Positions 17,918 to 26,691 are shown, counted from the first letter of the stretch. The stretch: 64,000 bases of DNA from Porticoccus sp964276025 (GCA_964276025.1 CAXYDD010000002.1:124001-188000), one strand, 5' to 3'. A program made the numbers and translations. The notes: generated by a model not told the origin, from the letters alone.

Positions 17918-18505
17918 TTATTGAGCCTCTCCTTTTGCAACTACAACCATCGCGGGGCGAACTAATCGACCATTTAATGTGTAGCCTTTTTGAAATACAT
18001 CTATAACTGTATTCGGAGCAACCGAAGGTTCCTCTAATATACTCATAGCTTGATGTAGATCGGGATTGAATATTTCTCCTTTTGGGTTTACTGAGACTAC
18101 CTTTTGGCGTTCTAAAAGATCTTGGAAACTTTTTAGAGTTAGCTCAACGCCTTCAGCTAATGATTTAAGTTCACTTTTATCTTGATCAATACTCTCAAGG
18201 GCACGCTCAAGGTTATCAACAACCGGCAATAACTCAGCCACGAACTTATCTAAAGAATATTTATGAGCATTTTGAACATCTCTCTCTGAACGGCGAATAA
18301 TGTTTTGCATTTCTGCCTGGTTTCTCAAAGACTCGTCTTTTGCTTCTATTAGTTGTTTCGAAAGAAATTCGACCTCTGAGCTTAAATCCAAATCTTTTTT
18401 GGCAGTAGAGCTTTTCGACTTACTTTTTTTAGGGTCTTTTGCCTTAGATTTTTTTATTGGCTCGTCAGCTGCTTTATTAGGTTCTTTATTTTTTTTTCCC
18501 GCCAC
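17918..18505 (-). CDS. grpE: nucleotide exchange factor GrpE
   Basis: GrpE is the homodimeric ADP-release factor for DnaK. I place the start at GTG 18505, seven bases after a full AAGGAG, giving 195 residues; a TTG at 18526 lies upstream of that ribosome-binding site and is rejected. The first 45 residues are lysine-rich and disordered (KKSKAKDPKKSKSKSS), followed by the long dimerising helix (about 50-100) and the C-terminal beta domain with HQAMSILEEPS and the GYTLNGRLVRPAMVVVAK signature. It is upstream of dnaK on the same strand. Confidence 0.96.
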   Translation of the reverse strand: MAGKKNKEPNKAADEPIKKSKAKDPKKSKSKSSTAKKDLDLSSEVEFLSKQLIEAKDESLRNQAEMQNIIRRSERDVQNAHKYSLDKFVAELLPVVDNLERALESIDQDKSELKSLAEGVELTLKSFQDLLERQKVVSVNPKGEIFNPDLHQAMSILEEPSVAPNTVIDVFQKGYTLNGRLVRPAMVVVAKGEAQ

Positions 18506-18582
18506 AAACAATCTCCTTAAGTGCAAATTTCTTTATTAATTAAAGAATTTATAAAAGATAAGGTTTTTAAAAGCTTATCTTT

Positions 18583-18598
18583 CTGTATATTTATATAT
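18583..18598 (+). promoter_or_regulatory. possible LexA-box-like site upstream of recN
   Basis: CTGTATATTTATATAT matches 13 of 16 positions of the E. coli SOS box CTGTATATATATACAG. The left half is perfect, but the right half lacks the ACAG end. It sits in the grpE-recN divergent region, 93 bases before the proposed recN start. recN is a classic LexA target, which raises the prior, but the sequence is AT-rich and chance similarity is possible. LexA itself is not encoded in this window. Confidence 0.3.
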
Positions 18599-18690
18599 TG
18601 GGACATAGGAAAAAGTTTCAAGGGCAGACGCACCAGAAAAATCTGTATAAAATTGATGTTATTGTTTTTTTATCAAATTTGAGAATAATT

Positions 18691-20370
18691 TTGCTTCAAA
18701 CATTGGTTATTAAAAATTTTACTTTAGTTGAGCATCTAGAAATAGATTTCAATAATGGTATGACTGCCCTCACAGGTGAAACTGGTGCAGGTAAATCATT
18801 AATTGTTGATGCTCTTGCTATGGCTTTAGGAGACCGAGCAGACATTGATCAGCTTAGAAGGGCTGCTGATAAGTGTGAGATATCAGCTATATTTGATATT
18901 ACCCAAGTTTCTCTAGCCAAGAGTTGGCTTAAAGCACATGATTTTGATAATCAAGAAAATGAATGCGTGATAAGAAGAGTGTTAACAAAAGAGGGTAGAT
19001 CTCGTGGACATGTTAATGGTCGCTTAGCTACGATGCAGCAGTTAAGAGAATTTGGTGAAACCCTCATTGATATTCATAATCAACATGAACACCAGTCGCT
19101 CTTGAGGCGAGAAACACATCGCCATATATTAGATAATTTTGCAAATTGCTCTGAATTATCGAAAAAAATAAAAAAGTTACACCAAGAATGGATTTACGCT
19201 AAGAGAGAACTTGAAAGACTAAAAAACTCAAATATAGAATTAATTTCATCTAAAGATTTTTTATCTTTCCAACTTTCGGAGCTTCAAGAAACGAATGTTT
19301 CTGAGGAAGAGCTTCAATCGCTTGAAGAGGAACAAACAAGACTGGCAAATTCAGAATCAATAATTTCTGATTGTAATGCGGTACTTCAATTGTATTCAGA
19401 AGCAGAGAAATTTAATGTCGAAAAGTTACTTAATGAATCAATTCAGATTCTTCAAAAGATACCTGCTAAATCAGAATCTCTTGAGGAAGCGCAGCGATTA
19501 CTTCTAAGCGCACAGATTGAGATCCAAGAATCTGGGAAAGAAATTCAGCAGTACCTCAATAATTTTAATGCTGAGCCAGAAGCGCTTCATAAGATAGAGG
19601 ACAGACTTACTGAAATATACCATCTAGCAAGAAAATATAAAATATCACCAGAAAACCTTTATTTAAAAAAGAAAAGTATTGAGGACGAGTTACAAAAATT
19701 GTCAGTAAGTCACGATGAAGAGAGTCGTCTTGAGCAACAGGTAAAAAAATTATTTGCTGCATACTCGTTGGAAGCAAAAAAATTATCTGAAATAAGAACT
19801 AAAGCATCTACAAAAATTTCTTCGGATATAGAAAAACAGTTTAAACTTTTATCTATGACTGGTGCGCAATTTAATGTGAACCTTAAGCCGATAATAAATA
19901 ATGACCTTGGTGGGCGCGGTCAAGAAGAAGTTGAGTTTCTTATTAGCACGAATCCTGGAGAACCTTGTAAACCATTGGCCCGAATCGCCTCAGGAGGAGA
20001 GCTATCCAGAATTAGCCTTGCTATACAAGCTATAGCTGCAAAAAACTCCTCCATTCCAACACTCGTATTTGATGAGGTAGATGTTGGAATAGGTGGTGCT
20101 ACTGCAGATATAGTTGGATCGATACTTCGAGAACTTGGTGGGCTAGGACAAATTTTATGTATTACCCATCAGCCACAAGTAGCCTCACAAGCACACAACC
20201 ATATGATGGTAAGTAAAAATACAAAAGAAAATCTTACGTTTAGTAACATTGTTACCTTGAATGATTCTGAAAAATTAAATGAAATAGCAAGGATGCTAGG
20301 TGGGGTTAACATCACAGATGCTACTTTGGGACATGCAAGGGAGATGCTATCATCTAATAAGAAAAATTAA
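18691..20370 (+). CDS. recN: DNA repair protein RecN
   Basis: RecN is an SMC-like ATPase that acts early in double-strand-break repair. The start is taken as TTG 18691, which gives the family N-terminus (MLQTLVIKNF...) and 559 residues, close to the family's ~555; the frame stays open upstream to 18598 but that part does not resemble RecN. Walker A GETGAGKS is at residues 29-36, long coiled coils fill the centre, and the ABC signature ASGGELSRISLA and Walker B VFDEVDVGIGG lie near the C-terminus. It converges directly on fur with no spacer between the two stop codons. Confidence 0.96.
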   Translation: MLQTLVIKNFTLVEHLEIDFNNGMTALTGETGAGKSLIVDALAMALGDRADIDQLRRAADKCEISAIFDITQVSLAKSWLKAHDFDNQENECVIRRVLTKEGRSRGHVNGRLATMQQLREFGETLIDIHNQHEHQSLLRRETHRHILDNFANCSELSKKIKKLHQEWIYAKRELERLKNSNIELISSKDFLSFQLSELQETNVSEEELQSLEEEQTRLANSESIISDCNAVLQLYSEAEKFNVEKLLNESIQILQKIPAKSESLEEAQRLLLSAQIEIQESGKEIQQYLNNFNAEPEALHKIEDRLTEIYHLARKYKISPENLYLKKKSIEDELQKLSVSHDEESRLEQQVKKLFAAYSLEAKKLSEIRTKASTKISSDIEKQFKLLSMTGAQFNVNLKPIINNDLGGRGQEEVEFLISTNPGEPCKPLARIASGGELSRISLAIQAIAAKNSSIPTLVFDEVDVGIGGATADIVGSILRELGGLGQILCITHQPQVASQAHNHMMVSKNTKENLTFSNIVTLNDSEKLNEIARMLGGVNITDATLGHAREMLSSNKKN

Positions 20371-20784
20371 TCACAGAAGATCAATTTTTCTCACATAAAG
20401 AACTAAGCCGTGAGAAATTAACTCGAACCCATTATCTTTTGCTATTTTTTTCTGCAGCTCTTCAATCTCGTGGCTTTGAAATTCAATAACATCACCACTG
20501 TCAACATCAACCATATGATCGTGGTGAATGCCTCGTTCTATTTCATAAACCGCAGGACCATTATCAAAATTATGACGTATAACAAGCCCTGATGACTCAA
20601 ACTGAGTTAGCACACGATAAACTGTGGCTATCCCAACATCCTCTCCCGCTTCGACTAATTGTCGATAAATATCATCAGCACTAAGATGTGACTCCGCAGA
20701 TTTTTCAAGGATACTTAATATTTTTAATCTAGGAATAGTTACTTTCAACCCAGCATCACGTAAATCTTGATTTTCATCACTCAT
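20371..20784 (-). CDS. fur: ferric uptake regulator Fur
   Basis: Fur is the iron-responsive repressor that binds Fur boxes when loaded with Fe(II). The 137-residue protein has the winged-helix DNA-binding domain (VGIATVYRVLTQFESSG) and the metal-binding dimer domain with H33, E81, the HHDH cluster (87-90) and H125. It contains no cysteine at all, so the CxxC structural-zinc site of E. coli Fur is absent, as in Pseudomonas-type Fur. Its C-terminus is short (LVLYVRK...). It is divergent from bamE, the standard fur-bamE arrangement. Confidence 0.97.
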   Translation of the reverse strand: MSDENQDLRDAGLKVTIPRLKILSILEKSAESHLSADDIYRQLVEAGEDVGIATVYRVLTQFESSGLVIRHNFDNGPAVYEIERGIHHDHMVDVDSGDVIEFQSHEIEELQKKIAKDNGFELISHGLVLYVRKIDLL

Positions 20785-20857
20785 TCTTTTTAAACCCTTC
20801 TATAGATAGACTGTATTCTGTATTATTACCTTATAATGTTATCATGGAAATTCAACA

Positions 20858-21286
20858 ATGCGCCACTTTGAGAAAATTCTAATCTATATAGCCCTCGCTG
20901 TAACTATACCTGGTTGCTCAAATTTCTCTATGCCCTCTATGCCTAAGGTACCAAAATTTGATAAAAATTTTATCAAATTACCAAAGGTTCACAAAATTGA
21001 TATACAACAAGGTAATGTAATCACGCAAGTCATGATTGATCAATTAAAACCTGGCATGACTAAAAACCAAGTGAAATTCGTCATGGGAACCCCACTCATT
21101 GCAGATACTTTTAATCAAAATCGCTGGGATTATTTTTATGGGCTAAAACCAGCAGAAGGAGAAGAGGTCAGAGAAAGGATGGCTATTTTTTTCAAGGATG
21201 ACAAGTTACATAGCTTGCGTGGGGACTATATGCCCAACCCTATCGAAGATGAAGGTTTGGATCAAAAAAATACCCCAGTAGACTGA
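20858..21286 (+). CDS. bamE: outer membrane protein assembly factor BamE
   Basis: BamE (SmpA/OmlA) is a lipoprotein of the BAM complex that inserts beta-barrel proteins into the outer membrane. The 142-residue precursor has a signal peptide ending at an unusual lipobox (TIPGC, lipid on C20), a Pro/Lys-rich linker and the BamE fold with IQQGNVITQ, MIDQLKPGMTKNQVKFVMGTP and NRWDYFYGLKP. Weak ribosome-binding site GGAA. It is divergent from fur and convergent with rnfH. Confidence 0.96.
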   Translation: MRHFEKILIYIALAVTIPGCSNFSMPSMPKVPKFDKNFIKLPKVHKIDIQQGNVITQVMIDQLKPGMTKNQVKFVMGTPLIADTFNQNRWDYFYGLKPAEGEEVRERMAIFFKDDKLHSLRGDYMPNPIEDEGLDQKNTPVD

Positions 21287-21327
21287 GGAGTCTAATAATT
21301 TATAGGTAATACCTTATCTTTTAGGTT

Positions 21328-21636
21328 CTAACCTTTTTTTGCACGAAGTTTTCTTATTTCCTTTGGATCTAAAATAAGAGGTCTGTATATTTCTACCCTG
21401 TCCAAATTTTTTAGTACATGCTCTTTTGGTGACTTTAAGTCTCTCACACCAAGGAGCTTTCCAAAAATTCCCATTTTTGCATTTTCAATATCTATAACTG
21501 GGAATTCATCAATAATACCAGAGTTTTTTACTGCATCGAACGCAGTTGTTCCAAATGGAACCTGAAGCTTCTTGATTTGCTGTCTTTCAGGTAACGCATA
21601 AGCAACTTCAATGGAAATGTAGCCCTCTAGCGTCAT
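21328..21636 (-). CDS. rnfH: RnfH family ubiquitin-like protein
   Basis: A 102-residue RnfH/YfjF protein with a beta-grasp fold; its cellular role is not settled, although it is often encoded next to ratA and sometimes near rnf genes. The sequence shows the family pattern SIEVAYALPERQQIKKLQVP, FGKLLGVRDLK and VEIYRPLILDPKEIRKLRA. Its start overlaps the ratA stop by four bases (21633-21636), indicating translational coupling in the transporter-ratA-rnfH unit. Confidence 0.92.
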   Translation of the reverse strand: MTLEGYISIEVAYALPERQQIKKLQVPFGTTAFDAVKNSGIIDEFPVIDIENAKMGIFGKLLGVRDLKSPKEHVLKNLDRVEIYRPLILDPKEIRKLRAKKG

Positions 21637-22070
21637 AAACCATAGACCTCTTTTGCTCTTGCTGAAAGCGCGTCAACAAGATTGTTGGCTACTGATGCAA
21701 ATAACTGGTTAGATGCTAACCCTATAGAAAAACTATTAAATTCGAATTCCAAATCTAAAGAAACTTTACAGGAATTTTTATCTAGTTCTTTAAAAACCCA
21801 CTCTCCTCTAAATTTACTAAATGGACCCTCCTCTAAAGTCATACTTATTTTCTCTGGCTCAAATAAAGCATTATGAGTTGTAAAGCTGTGTTGCAGAAAA
21901 CCTTTTTTTAAATCGAGTCTCGCAATCATAAAAGATTTATCTTGCTCAATTATCTCTGAGCCTACGCAGTTATTCATATAATCAGGATAGCTGGTTATGT
22001 CATTTACTATATCGAATATCTGTTTTGCTGAGTATGACAAGAGGGCTGTTCGATTGATAGATGTAGACAT
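21633..22070 (-). CDS. ratA: RatA family toxin / COQ10-like START-domain protein
   Basis: RatA belongs to the polyketide-cyclase/START family; in E. coli it binds 50S subunits and blocks 70S formation, and homologues resemble the ubiquinone-binding COQ10. I take ATG 22070 as the start (145 residues, MSTSINRTALLSYSA...), which forms TAATG with the upstream transporter stop; a longer open frame up to 22151 lies inside the transporter gene and lacks similarity. Family motifs: SAKQIFDIVNDITSYPDYMNNC and WVFKELDKNSCKVSLDLEFEF. Confidence 0.93.
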   Translation of the reverse strand: MSTSINRTALLSYSAKQIFDIVNDITSYPDYMNNCVGSEIIEQDKSFMIARLDLKKGFLQHSFTTHNALFEPEKISMTLEEGPFSKFRGEWVFKELDKNSCKVSLDLEFEFNSFSIGLASNQLFASVANNLVDALSARAKEVYGL

Positions 22071-23437
22071 TATACAAGCCTCGGATAAATACCCATGATT
22101 AGAACGATTATTACAGCTAGAGGTGAGATAAATTTTATGGCCCATTGCCAAGTAAAAAACAATCTGCGGCTATCACTCAGTAATTGGTCTTCAACCATTT
22201 TTGACTGTATCTTCCATCCAATCAAGATTGCGACTAACAGGCCCGATAGTGGAAGCATTATATTGGCGGTGATGAAATCTATTAATTCAAAAAAGTTGAA
22301 TCCTGCAATTTTTTCTTCAGCCCAGATATTAAAGGAAAAAACGCTTCCTAAACCAATAATCCATGCAATAAAACCTAACGCTAGACTTGCCATTAATCTA
22401 CTGTAGCCTTTAGATTCTATTAAGTAAGCAATTGCAGGCTCAATCAAAGAGATTGACGAACTCCATGCTGCTAAAGTGACTAAAATGAAAAATATAGTTC
22501 CAAAGAATAGGCCGCCAAGCATATTACCGAAAGCTACTGGTAGACTTACAAACATTAATCCAGGGCCTGCACTTGATTCAATACTCGGGTTTACAAAAAC
22601 AATAGAAAAAATTACGAGTCCTGCAATTAGTGCAACTAGAGTGTCCAAAATTCCCACTATCAAAACATTGGAAAAAACTCCACTATCTTTTGGCATATAG
22701 ACTCCATAGGTCATCATTGCCCCCATACCTATACTAAGTGTGAAAAAAGCATGTCCTAGTGCTACTAGTACAGCTTTCCAGCTTAGTGATTCAAAATTGA
22801 AACCAAATAAAAAACTAAAGGCTTTTGCAAGATCACCCTGCTGATATCCGAATATCAACAACCCAATCAATAAGATGAACAAAAGTGGCATTAGTATCTG
22901 AGCGGCGAGCCCTAAACCCTTGTTTATTCCAAAAATTACTACGATTACTGTCATCAACATGAATAGCGACTGCCAAAAAATTAATTCATTTTTATTTTTT
23001 AGTAAATTATCAAAAATAAGACCTGCATTCTCTGCATTTATATTATGGAAGGTTCCAGAAATCATATGCTCGATATAACTCAATGCCCAACCAGCAATAA
23101 CTGCGTAGTAAGATAATATTAATAACCCTGCGGAGACTCCCATCCAGCCTATTATATTAAAACTTTTATGTGCATCTGAAGATTGAATCAAATCTCGAAT
23201 GGTATTAACTGGGCTTTTTTTGCCCATTCGGCCTAATGTTACTTCAGCCACCATAATTGGTAGAGCAACAATCACAATACAAAGAATATATACAATGACA
23301 AATGCACCGCCTCCATTTTCTCCAGCAATGTATGGAAATTTCCAAATATTTCCTAAGCCAACAGCAGATCCAGCAGCTGCCAGAATAAATGTCCAACGAC
23401 TAGACCATGATGCATGAAAGTTTTTAGTATTCTTCAA
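22070..23437 (-). CDS. sodium-dependent transporter, SLC6/NSS family
   Basis: A 455-residue member of the neurotransmitter:sodium symporter family (LeuT fold), expected to import an amino acid or related amine with Na+. The first helix carries the family signature GSAVGLGNIWKFPY (23-36), followed by ENGGGAFVIVY, and about 11-12 membrane helices follow. The substrate cannot be predicted. The start is a TTG at 23437 with AGGA about 7 bases upstream. Its stop is joined to the ratA start as TAATG, so it heads a transporter-ratA-rnfH operon, and it is divergent from smpB. Confidence 0.93.
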   Translation of the reverse strand: MKNTKNFHASWSSRWTFILAAAGSAVGLGNIWKFPYIAGENGGGAFVIVYILCIVIVALPIMVAEVTLGRMGKKSPVNTIRDLIQSSDAHKSFNIIGWMGVSAGLLILSYYAVIAGWALSYIEHMISGTFHNINAENAGLIFDNLLKNKNELIFWQSLFMLMTVIVVIFGINKGLGLAAQILMPLLFILLIGLLIFGYQQGDLAKAFSFLFGFNFESLSWKAVLVALGHAFFTLSIGMGAMMTYGVYMPKDSGVFSNVLIVGILDTLVALIAGLVIFSIVFVNPSIESSAGPGLMFVSLPVAFGNMLGGLFFGTIFFILVTLAAWSSSISLIEPAIAYLIESKGYSRLMASLALGFIAWIIGLGSVFSFNIWAEEKIAGFNFFELIDFITANIMLPLSGLLVAILIGWKIQSKMVEDQLLSDSRRLFFTWQWAIKFISPLAVIIVLIMGIYPRLV

Positions 23438-23578
23438 AATAATTCCTGTGTGTTTAATAATTTAATTGTACCGATAAACTGCGCTCTTAAAAACTAATCA
23501 AGATATACTATTATTTCTTTATGTTGAAGTATAAGAAAATTATAGGTGCTTTCACCATCAATCATTATAATAATTATT

Positions 23579-24058
23579 ATGGAAAAAAAACCTAATAAGT
23601 CACAAAAAAATCTTACTATTGCGCAAAATAAAAAAGCGCGACATGACTACTTTATCGAAGAAAAATTTGAGGCCGGCCTCGTCTTGCAAGGCTGGGAAGT
23701 AAAAAGTTTAAGGGCCGGGAAAGGTCAACTAACTGATAGCTTTGTTTTGCTTCAAAATGGCGAGGCTTTTTTAATGGGAACCCATATAGCCCCTTTAAAC
23801 ACCGCCTCAACCCACTATGTCGTAGATCCCGGAAGAAATAAAAAACTTTTGCTAAACAAAAAAGAACTTTCTAAACTATTTAATAGTGTTAACCAAAAAG
23901 GTCACACATGTATTGCCTTATCAATTTATTGGAAAGAGCATATTATAAAGTGCGAAATCGCACTAGCAAAAGGTAAGCAGTCTCATGATAAAAGAGCCTC
24001 TGAAAAAGATCATGACTGGCAACGTCAGAAACAAAGAATTATGAGGCATGATGTCTAA
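23579..24058 (+). CDS. smpB: SsrA-binding protein SmpB
   Basis: SmpB binds tmRNA and carries it to stalled ribosomes for trans-translation. The ATG at 23579 gives 159 residues matching the family N-terminus (NLTIAQNKKARHDYFIEE); an in-frame GTG at 23546 adds a run of isoleucines and is unlikely. Motifs: GWEVKSLRAGKGQLTDSF, the LLNKKEL loop and the basic tail DHDWQRQKQRIMRH. The gene for its RNA partner ssrA follows 132 bases downstream on the same strand. Confidence 0.96.
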   Translation: MEKKPNKSQKNLTIAQNKKARHDYFIEEKFEAGLVLQGWEVKSLRAGKGQLTDSFVLLQNGEAFLMGTHIAPLNTASTHYVVDPGRNKKLLLNKKELSKLFNSVNQKGHTCIALSIYWKEHIIKCEIALAKGKQSHDKRASEKDHDWQRQKQRIMRHDV

Positions 24059-24190
24059 TATGCGTAAAAAATGAGTTGTATCAGCTATCGATTTAGGTCG
24101 TGTCATTATAATTTTGTATGGGTGCATGTGTCTTCTTATCCAGTTATTTAAGCTATATCCCTTTCTAATGTGTTAAACTTAACTTGTTAT

Positions 24191-24566
24191 GGGGGCGTTC
24201 TGGATTCGACGCCGGTTACAAAACCTGTGGTGCATGCCGAGATGGTGACCAATCTCGTTAATCCAAAGTCGCAAACTATTAGTTGCCAACGACGACAACT
24301 ACGCACTCGCCGCCTAAGAAACGGTAGGGAGCCATCTGACTGGAGCCGTGCTTATGCGTCCAGAGTCTCTCGAGACTATCAGGTGTCATACTCATAAGAT
24401 CGTGATGAAACTTGTCTGGGGTAGACTCACTAAAAACTTACCGGAATCGTAATTTACGTACCCTGCCAGTCGGGTTGTCAATTATTAAATTAATGACTGA
24501 ACTAAGCATGTAGAGCCTTCGGCAGAGGACTGACGGACGCGGGTTCAATTCCCGCCGCCTCCACCA
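24191..24566 (+). ncRNA. ssrA: transfer-messenger RNA (tmRNA)
   Basis: The 376-base RNA starts GGGGGCG and ends CGCCTCCACCA; those ends pair as the tRNA-like acceptor stem, with TTCTGGATTCGACG at the 5' end and the T-arm GGTTCAATTCC near the 3' end. The message region encodes the degradation tag ANDDNYALAA followed by TAA (24285-24317), resume codon GCC; E. coli has ANDENYALAA. It follows smpB and is closed by a terminator at 24578. With SmpB it rescues stalled ribosomes and tags the unfinished proteins. Confidence 0.97.
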
Positions 24567-24577
24567 ACTTAAGATAC

Positions 24578-24603
24578 AAAGTCATCTTAGGATGACTTTT
24601 TTA
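24578..24603 (+). terminator. rho-independent terminator after tmRNA
   Basis: AAAGTCATC (24578-24586) pairs perfectly with GATGACTTT (24591-24599) across the four-base loop TTAG and runs into further T residues. It begins 11 bases after the CCA end of ssrA. Confidence 0.85.
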
Positions 24604-24812
24604 TTGAGTAAAAGTTGACTCACCTACATGATGCTCCAGTATTGACTTGACACGTTTTGCGTACTTGTTAAGTATGAATCTTCAAGTTTATCCAATAAAG
24701 GGGTGTTGTTTTTTAACTTGCCTATGGGCATGTATGGTTTTCCTTTTTTTAAGGTAGGAATAATTTATTTTTATAGACAGACTCATCTGAAACAACATCA
24801 AAAATCAAAGGT

Positions 24813-26493
24813 TTAATCAGGCCTATCGGTCACTGCTCCAGTGGATGCAGAGCTGACTGTTTTCGAATATTTTGCGAGTAATCCTCTGGTATATTTTGGT
24901 GTAGGCTTTTGCCAGTTGTTCTTTCTCCTAGCCATTTCTGCATCACTGATATCTAGTGTAATCTCACTATTTTGAGCATCAATTGTAATATTATCGCCAT
25001 TTTCTACCAGCGCAATAGCCCCTCCTTCATATGCTTCAGGTGTGATGTGACCCACCACGAATCCCCTACTCCCTCCTGAAAAACGACCATCAGTTATGAG
25101 TGCGACATCATTACCTAGCCCTTTGCCCATAATTGCAGAGGTGGGACTTAACATTTCTCGCATACCGGGTCCGCCTCTCGGACCCTCGTAGCGAATTACG
25201 ACTACATCGCCGGATACTACTTTTCCATCAATAATGGCGGAAAAGCCCTGCTCTTCTGAGTCATATACTTTGGCGGTACCAGTAAAACTTAAGCCTTCTT
25301 TTCCTGTGATTTTCGAAACTGCGCCTTCGGGAGCCAAATTGCCGCTAAGTATCACTAAGTGACTATCTTTTTTAATTGGCTTATCAAAAGGTAAAATAAT
25401 ATTTTGTCCCTCAGGATAATTAGTTACTCCAGCTAAATTTTCAGCCATTGTTTTTCCTGTAACTGTCATACAATCTCCGTGCAGCATTCCAGCATCCAAT
25501 AAACGCTTCATTAATGGCTGAATGCCACCGATTTCAATTAATTCTGACATCAGGTATTGTCCGCTTGGACGCAAATCGGCAATCACTGGTGTTTTTTTAC
25601 CGATACGCACAAAGTCATCCAATTTTAGTTTCACCCCAATAGTATCCGCCATTGCTATTAGATGTAGCACTGCATTGGTAGAACCTCCTAAGGTAATAAT
25701 TAGTGTAATTGCATTTTCAAATGCCTTTTTTGTCATAATATCAGATGGCTTAATGTCGTTTTCGAGCAAGTAAACAACAGCTTTTCCTGCATCGATGCAG
25801 TCTTGTTTTTTGTTGCTCTGAAACAGCATTCTGTGCGGAACTATTTGGCATACTCATCCCCAAAGCCTCAATCGCTGAGGCTAGAGTATTTGCCGTATAC
25901 ATTCCGCCGCAAGACCCGGGGCCCGGGATCGCCGTTTTTTCAATATGCTCCAGCTGAGTAATAGGAATATCGCCGTTCGCATGACTACCTACAGCTTCAA
26001 ATACAGAGACGATGTCCGTATGGTTTTCTCCAGGTAAAATCGTCCCGCCATATACAAAGATTGAAGGACGGTTCAAGCGCGCTAAGCCCATCAGACAACC
26101 AGGCATATTTTTATCGCAGCCACCAATAGCGATAATGCCATCATGCCCCATGCCAGCCGAGACTGCCTCTATAGAATCGCAAATAACTTCACGTGACACC
26201 AAAGAATACTTCATACCCTCGGTACCCATAGAGATACCATCAGACATTGTGATGGTATTATAAATCACACTTTTAGCTCCAGCGCTATCCACACCCTTAC
26301 CCACCTCATCTGCTAGAGTATTGATGTGCATGTTGCATGGTGTCACCATTGACCAAGTTGAGGCAATACCCACTTGTGATTTTTTAAAATCCTCGTCGCT
26401 AAATCCTACTGCTCTGAGCATAGAGCGACTAGGAGCCTGAGTTGGTCCATCTACAATTTTAAGTGAATATTTGCGTGATTTATCTTTACTCAT
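24813..26493 (-). pseudogene. ilvD: dihydroxy-acid dehydratase, split by a 1-base frameshift
   Basis: IlvD dehydrates dihydroxy-acids in isoleucine, valine and pantothenate precursor synthesis and uses an Fe-S cluster. The N-terminal part (ATG 26493 to about 25810) carries CDKNMPGC and GSCGGMYTANT; the C-terminal part (about 25805 to 24813) carries SDIMTKKAFENAI, TLGGSTNAVLHL, GPRGGPGMREMLSPTSAI and TDGRFSGGSRGFVVGH. The frames meet at a run of six A on the coding strand (plus-strand T 25806-25811). Removing one A gives SEQQKQDCIDAGKAV and one intact 559-residue protein of the type with the DGPTQAPSRSMLRA start. No other lesion is visible, so an assembly error or a very recent mutation is most likely. 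Parts of the gene are more GC-rich than its neighbours. Confidence 0.88.
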
Positions 26494-26691
26494 ATTTTGA
26501 TCTACGTTTTTAGTTTCAATGATTACACTATATGAATGTATAGATAAATTACAATCTAAATTGATGAGTTTGTTTGCTCACAAGCCTTACATCCTAAAAT
26601 AGGTTGAATATGATCTTATTTTTAATAATTTATCTTTTTTGTAGATAAATTTTCTTTGTAAAATCTCCTTAAATTATTTAATCTTACTGTC

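Noticed and set aside
20785..20857. Fur box for fur autoregulation in the fur-bamE gap
   Set aside because: AT-rich stretches are present, but none matches the 19-base consensus beyond what chance gives.
24170..24397. 75-codon frame over the tmRNA
   Set aside because: The region is fully explained by ssrA; only the short tag frame is translated.
24650..24765. Short minus-strand frame of about 34 codons between ssrA and ilvD
   Set aside because: No ribosome-binding site, no family likeness and a length expected by chance in AT-rich DNA.
24567..26691. Integrated element at the tmRNA 3' end
   Set aside because: No integrase, no second copy of the tmRNA 3' sequence and no phage-like gene were seen.
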